DNA from: UBA10183 sp041653835
GTDB taxonomy: Bacteria; Omnitrophota; Gorgyraeia; Gorgyraeales; Gorgyraeaceae
Reading direction: 5' to 3'
Assembly: GCA_041653835.1 (NCBI GenBank)
Contig: JBAZEP010000039.1
Location: 1-14,722 of the forward strand
Length of the DNA: 14,722 bases
Shown: piece by piece, positions 1 to 7,456 of the stretch
Layout: every line of letters begins with the position of its first letter
How positions within the stretch are numbered: position 1 is the first letter of the stretch
Notes under the pieces: generated by a model
The model's database searches: none
Seen by the model: only the letters and a program-made list of their open reading frames with translations
Told to the model about the DNA's origin: nothing
Position numbers and translations under genes: made by a program

Positions 1-122
1 AAACCGCGGGCGGAAAGGACCTTGGTAATAGCGCTTGTAAGTGTCGTTTTGCCGTGGTCTACGTGCCCTATTGTTCCGATATTTACGTGCGGTTTTTTAC
101 GCTCGAATTTTTCTTTTGCCAT
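1..122 (-). CDS. tuf: Elongation factor Tu, N-terminal part (cut by window edge)
   Basis: EF-Tu is the GTPase that carries aminoacyl-tRNA to the ribosomal A site in the cytoplasm. The 40 visible residues begin MAKEKFERKKPHVNIGTIGH and continue with the P-loop GHVDHGKT at about residues 19-26, which is diagnostic of EF-Tu. The start is supported by a strong Shine-Dalgarno (AGGAGGG) nine bases upstream. It is the last visible gene of the block, 21 bases after fusA, the usual str-operon position. The gene runs off the left edge, so its integrity cannot be judged. A second tuf gene ends at the right edge of the window; the two visible parts do not overlap, so they cannot be compared. Confidence 0.97.
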   Translation of the reverse strand, partial: MAKEKFERKKPHVNIGTIGHVDHGKTTLTSAITKVLSARG

Positions 123-131
123 GTTAATTAT

Positions 132-138
132 CCCTCCT
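132..138 (-). promoter_or_regulatory. Shine-Dalgarno of the left tuf gene
   Basis: On the minus strand the sequence AGGAGGG lies nine bases before the tuf ATG, in the 21-base fusA-tuf gap. It is among the strongest ribosome binding sites in the window, in keeping with the very high expression expected of EF-Tu. Confidence 0.85.
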
Positions 139-143
139 GTTAA

Positions 144-2252
144 TTATTTTCCTATTATCTTTTCAGCTATATTGCCGGGAACTTCCGAATAATGGGAAGG
201 TTCCATTGTATACGAAGCCCTGCCTTGTGTCAAGCTTCTTATGCTTGTAGCGTAACCGAACATCTCCGCGAGAGGCACATCGCCTTTTACGATCTTTGCC
301 TTGCCCTTCTGCGTGATCTCGTTTATCCTGCATCTCCTGGAGTTCAGGTCGCCGATAACGTCGCCGGTATAATCCTCGGGGAATATTACCTCGAGGCTCA
401 TTATCGGCTCCATCAATTTACATTTCGCTTTTCTTAATCCGTCGCCGAGCGCTATCGACGCCGCCATCTTGAAAGCCAATTCGGAAGAATCTACTTCGTG
501 ATAGGAGCCGTCGATAAGAGTTACCTTTGTGTCTATTACCGGGTATCCGGCGAGCACGCCTGTCTTCGCCGCCATTTCTATGCCGTCCTCTACCGCGGAA
601 ATATATTCCCTGGGTATGGCGCCGCCTACGATCTTATTATCGAATTCTACGCCCGTATCCTGTTCACCCGGTTCAATAGTAATGACCACATGTCCGTATT
701 GCCCGTGTCCGCCTGTCTGCTGTATGAATTTACCGACAGACCGCACCTCTTCGCTCGGCATTTCTTTATAAGCGACCTGCGGGGCGCCTGTCTTCGCGGT
801 AACCTTGAATTCCCTTAATAACCTGTCGATTATGATCTCCAGATGCAGTTCTCCCATGCCTGATATGATAGTCTGCCCGGTTTCTTTATTATAGTTAACT
901 TTGAAAGTAGGATCTTCTTCCTGTAATTTATTCAAAGCCATGCCAAGCTTGTCCTGGTCCAGTTTCGTGGCCGGCTCTATCGCCATGGAAACAACCGGCT
1001 CCGGGAAATGTATTTTCTCCAGGATAATGGGATATTCCTCGTCGCAAAGGGTGTCTCCTGTTTTGGTATTCTTAAGGCCCACGATACCCACTATGTCTCC
1101 CGAACCTGCCTCTTCCACTATCTCCTGTTTATTGGCGTGCATCCGCACTATCTTGGCAAGCCTTTCTTTCGCGTCCTTGCTGGAATTATAGACATAAGAA
1201 CTCGGCTTGACCGTTCCCGAATATATGCGCACGTAAGTCAATCTTCCCACGTAAGGGTCCGTTACTATCTTGAAACAAAGCCCGCAGAAAGGTTCGTCAT
1301 CCGATGTCTTCCTGAATATCTCCTCATCCGAAGCCGGGTCCGAGCCTTTTATAGGCGGGACATCCAGCGGGGAAGGCAGGTATTCGCATACCGCGTCCAG
1401 CATCATCTGTACGCCTTTGTTCTTGAAAGACGCGCCGCATAATACGGGCACGAACATGTCATTTATGACCGCCTTTCTCAGCGCGGCTTTTATCTCAGCT
1501 ATCGATACCTCTTTATTATGGACATATTTGTCCATCAATGTCTCGTCATGCTCCGCGAGTTTTTCTACGAGGTCATGCCTGAACTTTTCCGCGTCTTTCA
1601 GCATTTCCGCCGGCACCCCCTCTTCCCTGAAGTTATCCAGCGCCTTGCCTTCCTCGAATATATATGCCTTCATGTCTATCAGGTCTATCAAGCCCCTGAA
1701 ATTATCCTCATGGCCTATCGGCAGCTGTATAGGGAAAGCGCTCGCGCCTAATTTGTCCGTGATATCGTGAAAGACCTTTAAAAAATCCGCGCCTGTGCGG
1801 TCCATCTTGTTCACGAACGCCACGCGCGGTACTTTATAGTTGTCCGCCTGCCGCCAGACTGTCTCGGACTGGGGTTGTACCCCACCCACGCCGCAGAATA
1901 CCACAACCGCGCCGTCCAGCACCTTCAACGACCTTTCCACCTCAGCCGTAAAATCCACGTGGCCTGGCGTATCGATGATATTTATCTTGTAATCTTTCCA
2001 GTCGCACGTAGTCGCCGCCGCCATAATAGTGATGCCTCTTTCCTGCTCCTGCTCCATCCAGTCCATGGTGGCGGTGCCTTCATCGACGCTGCCTATCTTA
2101 TAGAGGCGCCCGGTATAGAAAAGTATCCTCTCGGTGGTAGTTGTCTTACCGGCGTCTATGTGGGCTATAACTCCTATATTCCTTAATTTTTCTAAAGGTA
2201 CTTCTCTTATCATAAAGTTTTTATTCTCTGATTTTTGGGTTTCCGTTGCCAT
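144..2252 (-). CDS. fusA: Elongation factor G
   Basis: EF-G is the cytoplasmic GTPase that drives ribosome translocation and, with RRF, ribosome recycling. At 702 residues it has the normal bacterial length. G-domain motifs are intact: AHIDAGKT at 30-37, RGITI at 72-76, DTPGH at 94-98 and NKMD at 148-151. The C-terminal domains contain the expected SGMGELHLE segment. The start is ambiguous. The ATG used here lies three bases after the rpsG stop and has GGTGA overlapping that stop, which favours translational coupling. Met14, followed by IREVPLEKLRNIG, aligns better with the usual EF-G N-terminus but has no clear Shine-Dalgarno. It is followed by tuf, as in classical str operons. No truncation is seen. 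Confidence 0.97.
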   Translation of the reverse strand: MATETQKSENKNFMIREVPLEKLRNIGVIAHIDAGKTTTTERILFYTGRLYKIGSVDEGTATMDWMEQEQERGITIMAAATTCDWKDYKINIIDTPGHVDFTAEVERSLKVLDGAVVVFCGVGGVQPQSETVWRQADNYKVPRVAFVNKMDRTGADFLKVFHDITDKLGASAFPIQLPIGHEDNFRGLIDLIDMKAYIFEEGKALDNFREEGVPAEMLKDAEKFRHDLVEKLAEHDETLMDKYVHNKEVSIAEIKAALRKAVINDMFVPVLCGASFKNKGVQMMLDAVCEYLPSPLDVPPIKGSDPASDEEIFRKTSDDEPFCGLCFKIVTDPYVGRLTYVRIYSGTVKPSSYVYNSSKDAKERLAKIVRMHANKQEIVEEAGSGDIVGIVGLKNTKTGDTLCDEEYPIILEKIHFPEPVVSMAIEPATKLDQDKLGMALNKLQEEDPTFKVNYNKETGQTIISGMGELHLEIIIDRLLREFKVTAKTGAPQVAYKEMPSEEVRSVGKFIQQTGGHGQYGHVVITIEPGEQDTGVEFDNKIVGGAIPREYISAVEDGIEMAAKTGVLAGYPVIDTKVTLIDGSYHEVDSSELAFKMAASIALGDGLRKAKCKLMEPIMSLEVIFPEDYTGDVIGDLNSRRCRINEITQKGKAKIVKGDVPLAEMFGYATSIRSLTQGRASYTMEPSHYSEVPGNIAEKIIGK

Positions 2253-2255
2253 CTC

Positions 2256-2726
2256 TCACCATCTATAATGCGCGAACGCCTTATTGGCTTCCGCCATCTT
2301 ATGCATATCTTCGCGTTTCTTCATCGCGGAACCCTGCCCTTTATACGCTTCCATTATCTCTTCCGCGAGTTTCTCGTACATAGGCCTGCCTTTTTTCTGG
2401 CGGGCAAAATCCCTTATCCAACGCATCGCTATGGATATACCCCTGTCGCTCTTGACCTCTATAGGGACCTGGTATGTAGCGCCTCCAACCCTTCTCGGTT
2501 TTACTTCCAGGAGGGGCCTGGCATTATCGAATGCCTTCTGCAAGACCTCTATGGAATTTTTATTGCCTGTCTTCTCGGAAACGATATCCATGGCGCTGTA
2601 AACTATCCGCTCCGCCGTGGATTTTTTCCCTTTTTCCATAAGCATATTCACGAATTTGGTAACTATCTTGTTGCTAAATTTAGGATCGGGTAATACATCT
2701 CTTCTTTCAGCTCTTCTTCTTCTCAT
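2256..2726 (-). CDS. rpsG: 30S ribosomal protein S7
   Basis: S7 is a primary 16S rRNA binding protein that nucleates assembly of the 30S head and contacts the E-site tRNA. The 156-residue product (start MRRRRAERRDVLPDPKF, end AFAHYRW) has the normal length and the conserved core including KPRRVGGATYQVP. The start is set by GAGGAG six to seven bases upstream. That Shine-Dalgarno lies immediately next to a strong AT-rich hairpin in the rpsL-rpsG gap. In E. coli S7 represses translation of the str operon by binding the rpsL-rpsG intercistronic RNA; whether the different structure here does the same is unknown. The fusA start follows after three bases. Confidence 0.97.
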   Translation of the reverse strand: MRRRRAERRDVLPDPKFSNKIVTKFVNMLMEKGKKSTAERIVYSAMDIVSEKTGNKNSIEVLQKAFDNARPLLEVKPRRVGGATYQVPIEVKSDRGISIAMRWIRDFARQKKGRPMYEKLAEEIMEAYKGQGSAMKKREDMHKMAEANKAFAHYRW

Positions 2727-2735
2727 TTAATCTCC

Positions 2736-2796
2736 TCAAATTTGCGAAGCAAATTTGATCCCGAGCGGCCATATTTTTGCATATTGCCGCGAGGGA
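2736..2796 (+). repeat. Double-hairpin interspersed repeat, copy A (rpsL-rpsG gap)
   Basis: Two adjoining dyads fill most of the 73-base rpsL-rpsG gap. The first is a perfect 10-bp AT-rich stem (2736-2745 with 2749-2758, loop GAA). The second pairs TCCC (2759-2762) with GGGA (2793-2796), then GCGGC (2765-2769) with GCCGC (2786-2790). Between these stems lies a tandem GA/GA mismatch, and inside is a short ATAT/ATAT stem. Copy B at 14146-14212 has the same architecture in the opposite orientation and shares TTTGATCCCGAGC and GCGAGGGA. In the mRNA the AT-rich stem ends right at the rpsG Shine-Dalgarno. No T-run follows in the sense direction, so a standard terminator is unlikely. Confidence 0.75.
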
Positions 2797-2799
2797 TTT

Positions 2800-3398
2800 T
2801 TACTTCGGTCTTTTTGCTCCGTACTTCGACCTGCTCTTCTTTCTGTTCGCCACGCCTGCCGTGTCAAGCGTACCCCTGACAATATGGTATCTTACGCCCG
2901 GGAGGTCTTTTACCCTGCCGCCTCTCACAAGCACGATAGAGTGCTCCTGCAGGTTATGGCCTTCGCNNNNNNNNNNNNNNNNNNNNNNNNNNNNNNNNNN
3001 NNNNNNNNNNNNNNNNNNNNNNNNNNNNNNNNNNNNNNNNNNNNNNNNNNNNNNNNNNNNNNNNNNTTTCTGTTCGCCACGCCTGCCGTGTCAAGCGTAC
3101 CCCTGACAATATGGTATCTTACGCCCGGGAGGTCTTTTACCCTGCCGCCTCTCACAAGCACGATAGAGTGCTCCTGCAGGTTATGGCCTTCGCCGGGTAT
3201 ATAGGACGTGACTTCCGTGCTGTTCGTAAGCCTTACCCTGGCGACTTTTCTGAGCGCGGAATTCGGTTTCTTGGGCGTCTGCGTCTTTACCTGCAGGCAT
3301 ACCCCTCTTTTCTGCGGGCATCCTTTTAACGCGGGAGACTTTGTCTTTTTCTTTTTTTCTGTCCTACCAAACCTTATCAACTGGCTTATAGTCGGCAT
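2800..3398 (-). CDS. rpsL: 30S ribosomal protein S12, interrupted by an assembly gap
   Basis: S12 sits at the decoding centre of the 30S subunit and controls accuracy. The N-terminal 110 residues (MPTISQLIRFGRTEKKKKTK through GTLDTAGVANR) are read from 3398 to 3067. The C-terminus (KKSRSKYGAKRPK, stop at 2800-2802) is read from 2839 leftward. Between them are 100 Ns and a second exact copy of 127 bases. Reading through the gap shifts frame (227 bases extra), but removing Ns plus one copy gives 372 bases, 123 residues, the normal S12 length. The gene is therefore very probably intact in the organism. The TPKKPNS and VKDLPG segments, where streptomycin-resistance changes occur, look wild type. 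The start lies seven bases after the rpoC stop, with AAGGA inside the end of rpoC. Confidence 0.93.
2840..2966. repeat. 127-bp exact direct repeat, left copy (assembly artefact)
   Basis: These 127 bases, inside rpsL, are identical to 3067-3193. The left copy ends exactly at the N gap and the right copy begins exactly after it. This is the pattern left when two contigs that overlap by one k-mer are scaffolded with Ns instead of being merged. Confidence 0.93.
2967..3066. other. Scaffold gap of 100 Ns
   Basis: Exactly 100 Ns, a conventional filler length for a gap of unknown size. Its flanks are the same 127-base sequence, so the true gap length is probably negative (an overlap) and no bases are missing. 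Confidence 0.97.
3067..3193. repeat. 127-bp exact direct repeat, right copy
   Basis: Identical to 2840-2966. Upstream in the coding direction it is continuous with the S12 N-terminal codons, so this copy joins in frame to the sequence at 2839 and leftward once the gap and the other copy are removed. Confidence 0.93.
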
Positions 3399-3405
3399 AG
3401 ATTAT

Positions 3406-6400
3406 TTATTCCTTCTCTTTTTTTTCTTTCTTTTCTTTTGTCTCTTCTTTTTCGCCTTTTGCCTCTTCTTTTGATTCCGGGGCTTCTTTTACCATTTCTA
3501 TATCGGCGTGGTCTTTAAAGCCGGTACCCGCCGGGACCAGATGGCCCATTATGACATTCTCTTTCAATCCCCTGAGCTCGTCTATCTTGCCGCTCGCCGC
3601 CGCGTCCGCCAGGACTCGTGTCGTTTCCTGGAAACTCGCCGCGGATATGAAACTTTCGGTGCTCAGCGACGCCTTTGTGATGCCTAAAAGTATCGGGGTG
3701 GCGCTGGCGGGCTTGCCCTTCTGCTTGGACGCTCTTTCATTCTCTTCCTGGAATATATGCTTATCGACCTGCATGCCGGAAAGGAAATCCGTGTCGCCCG
3801 GCTCTTCTATCCTGACCTTTTTCAGCATCTGTTTAACTATTATCTCTATATGCTTATCGTTTATCCTGACTCCCTGCAGCCTGTAGACTTCCTGTACCTC
3901 GTTCACAAGATATTCCTGGAGCCTCTTTTCCCCGCTTACCTTCAGGATATCCTGCGGATTTATAGGTCCGTCCACCAGCTGGTCGCCTGTCCTTACCCTG
4001 TCGCCCTTATAGGCGTTAAGATGTTTCCCGTGCGGTATTATGTATTCGCGCTTCATGCCCGAGGCTGATTTTACAATGATCCTCCTCTGGCCTTTTTTGG
4101 AAGTGGCGAATTCCACTATACCGTCTATTTCGCTTATCATAGCCGGGTCTTTGGGCCTGCGCGCTTCAAAAAGTTCCGCGACCCTCGGAAGGCCTCCGGT
4201 GATATCCTTGGTCTTGGAAACCTGGCGCGGCGTCTTGGCTATCAGGTCCCCGGCATTCACGAGCGCGCCGTCCTGAGGGACTATATGAGCGCCCGCCGGT
4301 ATAGGATAAATGGCAAGGACTTCTTTCTTGGCGTCTTCTATGATTATCTGCGGGTGATATTCGCCTTTCTGCTCTATGATAACCCGCTCCGCCATACCCG
4401 TCGCTTCATCTATTTCCTCGGCCATGGTAATTTCGTCTATTATATCCTCGTATCTTATCTTGCCGCTCACTTCGGTCAATATGGGGGAGGTGTACGGGTC
4501 CCATTTGATGAACATGAAGTTTTTATCTATTTCCTGGCCGTCCTCGGCGAAAAGTATCGAACCCGACGGTACCATATGCTTGTCAAGCTCCCTGCCGTTC
4601 TCGTCGTTTATGCTTATCTGGCCGTTCCTGTTGAGGACTACTATATCCCCTCCCTGCTGTCTTACCGTCTTTAAACCGTGATATTTGATTATACCTTTGG
4701 ACCTGGATTTCAAAAACGACTGTTCGATGATCCTGGACGCGGTACCTCCGATATGGAACGTCCTCATCGTCAGCTGGGTACCGGGTTCTCCTATCGACTG
4801 CGCCGCGACAATGCCTACCGCCGTACCCATATCGACTATCTTGCCCGTGGCAAGGTCCCTGCCGTAACACTTGGCGCATACGCCGTATTTTGTCTCGCAC
4901 GTCAATACGCTTCTTATCCTTATCTTCTCGATGCCGGCCAATTGTATCCTGTCAGCCGCCTCTTCCGTTATCTCGTTTCCCGAATCTACTATAATATCGT
5001 CGGTAATGATATCCACTATATTATCCACCGCGACGCGGCCCACTATCCTGTCCCTCAGGGACACGACCTCTTCATCCGCTTCGATTATTGCGCCTATCAA
5101 TATACCATTGAGGGTGCCGCAATCCCTTTCGGTGATAATAACGTCCTGGGCAACGTCGACAAGCCTCCTTGTAAGGTAGCCCGAGTCCGCCGTCTTCAGC
5201 GCCGTATCAGCCAAGCCTTTTCTCGCGCCGTGCGTGGAAATAAAATATTCCAGCACCGTAAGCCCTTCCCTGAAATTCGCGGTAATGGGCGTTTCCATGA
5301 TCTCGCCCGAAGGTTTCGCCATCAACCCGCGCATCCCGGCGAGCTGTCTTATCTGCTGCTTCGAACCTCTCGCGCCCGAATTAGCCATCATGAATATAGG
5401 ATTGAACGGATCGAGTTTCTCGAATATAAGGTCCGAGACTTTCTCGGTCGCGTGCGTCCATATATCGACTATTTTGTTATATCTTTCGCGTTCCGTGATT
5501 ATACCTTTTTTATACTGGTCTTCCACCGCGTTGACTTCTTTCTTTGAGGCGGCTATGACCTTTTTCTTGTCCTCGGGTATGGCCAGATCATCGATGGATA
5601 TGGAGATCCCTGCCAGAGTGGCATGCTCAAAACCTAACCTCTTTATATCATCCAGTACCTTGACCGTGGCATCGTGCCCGAATAATTTATAACAATTCGC
5701 GACTACCTTGCTGAGTTTGGTTTTCTCCAGCGCGTCATTAACAAAAGGCATACCCAGAGGAAGGATGTTATTAAAGATTATCCTGCCCACCGTAGTATTC
5801 AAAATCTCGTTATTTATCCTTACCTTTATCTTGGCGTGCATCGCTATTTCCCTGTCATAAAAAGCCAGTTCCGCGCCTTCTTTGTCCGCAAAAACCATGC
5901 CATCCCCTTTTAATCCGGATCTCTCCTGGGTCAGGTAATAAGCCCCCAGCACGATATCCTGGGTAGGCGTAACTATAGGCCTTCCGTCGGACGGGGAAAA
6001 GATATTATTAGACGCGAGCATTATAAGCCTGGACTCTATTTGCGCTTCCATCGAGAGAGGCACGTGTACCGCCATCTGGTCTCCGTCGAAATCGGCGTTG
6101 AACGCGGTACAAACCAGCGGGTGTATCCTTATCGCCTTTCCTTCTATAAGTATCGGCTGGAACGCCTGTATGCCCAAACGGTGCAGCGTAGGCGCCCTGT
6201 TCAAAAGCACGGGATGGTCTTTTATTACGTCGTCAAGTATATCCCATACCTCCAGCCTGGCCTTTTCCACCATCCTCTTCGCGCTTTTTATAGTGTGGAC
6301 AAATCCTTTTTCTTTCAATTTCTTGATTATGAAAGGTTCGAACAGTTCGAGCGCCATTTTCTTCGGGAGCCCGCATTCCCATATCTTGAGTTCAGGGCCT

Positions 6401-7449
6401 ACCACGATTACGCTCCTGCCAGAATAGTCAACGCGTTTACCGAGAAGGTTCTGCCTGAACCTGCCCTGTTTTCCTTTCAACATATCGCTCAATGATTTTA
6501 ACGGCCTGTTCGCGGGGCCTAGTACTGCCCTGCCATGGCGGCCGTTATCAAAGAGCGCGTCAACCGCTTCCTGGAGCATCCTCTTTTCGTTCCTTATTAT
6601 AATATCCGGTGCCTTTAACTCCAGGAGCTTCTTCAAACGGTTATTCCTGTTTATTACCCTGCGGTACAGGTCATTCAGGTCGCTGGTGGCGAACCTTCCG
6701 CCTTCCAGGGGTATCAGGGGCCTGAGGTCCGGAGGGATGACGGGGATAATATCCATTATCATCCATTCGGCTTTATTGCCTGATTTCGCGAACGACTCTA
6801 TTGCCTTCAATCTTTTCAGTATTTTTCTCTTGGTCTGTTCCGATTTCTGCTCGCGGAGATCCGCCTTGAGCTCGACCATTGTCTGGTTAAGGTCTATCTC
6901 CCTCAGGAGTTCTTTTACGGCCTCCGCTCCTATCATGGCCTTAAACTTGCTGCTGCCGCATTCCTCCACAGTCTTCCTGTATTTTTCTTCGTTCAGGAGC
7001 TCTTTTTTCTTCAGGGGCGTGTCGCCGGGCTCTATTACCACATATTCCTCGTAATACAATACCTTTTCCAATTCCCTTAAACCCATGTTCAGGATAAGCG
7101 CCATCCTGCTCGGCATCGCCTTGAAAAACCACACGTGCGAACACGGGGCGGCAAGCTCGATATGGCCCATCCTGTCACGCCTTACCTTGGAAAGCGTGAC
7201 CTCTACGCCGCAGCGGTCGCACACAATGCCTTTATACTTTATCCTTTTGTATTTTCCGCAGCTGCATTCCCAGTCACGCGTGGGCCCGAATATCTTTTCA
7301 CAGAAAAGGCCGTCTTTTTCAGGCCTCAGCGTCCTGTAATTGATGGTCTCCGGCTTTTTGACCTCGCCCTTTGACCACGATCTTATCACATCGGGAGAAG
7401 CTATTTTTATGGATATATAATCGAAAGAATTTACAGAGTCGTTTAACAT
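3406..7449 (-). CDS. rpoC: DNA-directed RNA polymerase subunit beta'
   Basis: This is the catalytic large subunit of RNA polymerase. The 1347-residue protein shows the N-terminal zinc site (C62, C64, C77, C80) and the absolutely conserved NADFDGDQ at 451-458, whose three Asp residues bind catalytic Mg. The bridge helix region is at about 732-770, the second zinc site is C777, C851, C858, C861, and trigger-loop halves lie around GEPGTQLTMRTFHIGG (887-902) and TKDITGGLPRVAELFEARRP (1080-1099). About 178 residues separate the two halves, an SI3-type insertion as in E. coli. The C-terminus is a low-complexity Lys/Glu tail. The start has GGAG four bases upstream, overlapping the rpoB stop; the gap to rpoB is seven bases. 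Confidence 0.98.
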   Translation of the reverse strand: MLNDSVNSFDYISIKIASPDVIRSWSKGEVKKPETINYRTLRPEKDGLFCEKIFGPTRDWECSCGKYKRIKYKGIVCDRCGVEVTLSKVRRDRMGHIELAAPCSHVWFFKAMPSRMALILNMGLRELEKVLYYEEYVVIEPGDTPLKKKELLNEEKYRKTVEECGSSKFKAMIGAEAVKELLREIDLNQTMVELKADLREQKSEQTKRKILKRLKAIESFAKSGNKAEWMIMDIIPVIPPDLRPLIPLEGGRFATSDLNDLYRRVINRNNRLKKLLELKAPDIIIRNEKRMLQEAVDALFDNGRHGRAVLGPANRPLKSLSDMLKGKQGRFRQNLLGKRVDYSGRSVIVVGPELKIWECGLPKKMALELFEPFIIKKLKEKGFVHTIKSAKRMVEKARLEVWDILDDVIKDHPVLLNRAPTLHRLGIQAFQPILIEGKAIRIHPLVCTAFNADFDGDQMAVHVPLSMEAQIESRLIMLASNNIFSPSDGRPIVTPTQDIVLGAYYLTQERSGLKGDGMVFADKEGAELAFYDREIAMHAKIKVRINNEILNTTVGRIIFNNILPLGMPFVNDALEKTKLSKVVANCYKLFGHDATVKVLDDIKRLGFEHATLAGISISIDDLAIPEDKKKVIAASKKEVNAVEDQYKKGIITERERYNKIVDIWTHATEKVSDLIFEKLDPFNPIFMMANSGARGSKQQIRQLAGMRGLMAKPSGEIMETPITANFREGLTVLEYFISTHGARKGLADTALKTADSGYLTRRLVDVAQDVIITERDCGTLNGILIGAIIEADEEVVSLRDRIVGRVAVDNIVDIITDDIIVDSGNEITEEAADRIQLAGIEKIRIRSVLTCETKYGVCAKCYGRDLATGKIVDMGTAVGIVAAQSIGEPGTQLTMRTFHIGGTASRIIEQSFLKSRSKGIIKYHGLKTVRQQGGDIVVLNRNGQISINDENGRELDKHMVPSGSILFAEDGQEIDKNFMFIKWDPYTSPILTEVSGKIRYEDIIDEITMAEEIDEATGMAERVIIEQKGEYHPQIIIEDAKKEVLAIYPIPAGAHIVPQDGALVNAGDLIAKTPRQVSKTKDITGGLPRVAELFEARRPKDPAMISEIDGIVEFATSKKGQRRIIVKSASGMKREYIIPHGKHLNAYKGDRVRTGDQLVDGPINPQDILKVSGEKRLQEYLVNEVQEVYRLQGVRINDKHIEIIVKQMLKKVRIEEPGDTDFLSGMQVDKHIFQEENERASKQKGKPASATPILLGITKASLSTESFISAASFQETTRVLADAAASGKIDELRGLKENVIMGHLVPAGTGFKDHADIEMVKEAPESKEEAKGEKEETKEKKEKKEKE

Positions 7450-7456
7450 ATATCTC

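Noticed and set aside
2925..3398. A 157-residue S12 reading straight through the Ns
   Set aside because: The final 13 residues come from the duplicated 127 bases in the wrong frame (gap plus copy is 227 bases, not a multiple of three). Collapsing the duplication gives the normal S12 end.
4678..5547. Plus-strand open frame (289 codons) opposite rpoC
   Set aside because: Fully antisense to conserved rpoC sequence, with no family features and no Shine-Dalgarno context that would support it.
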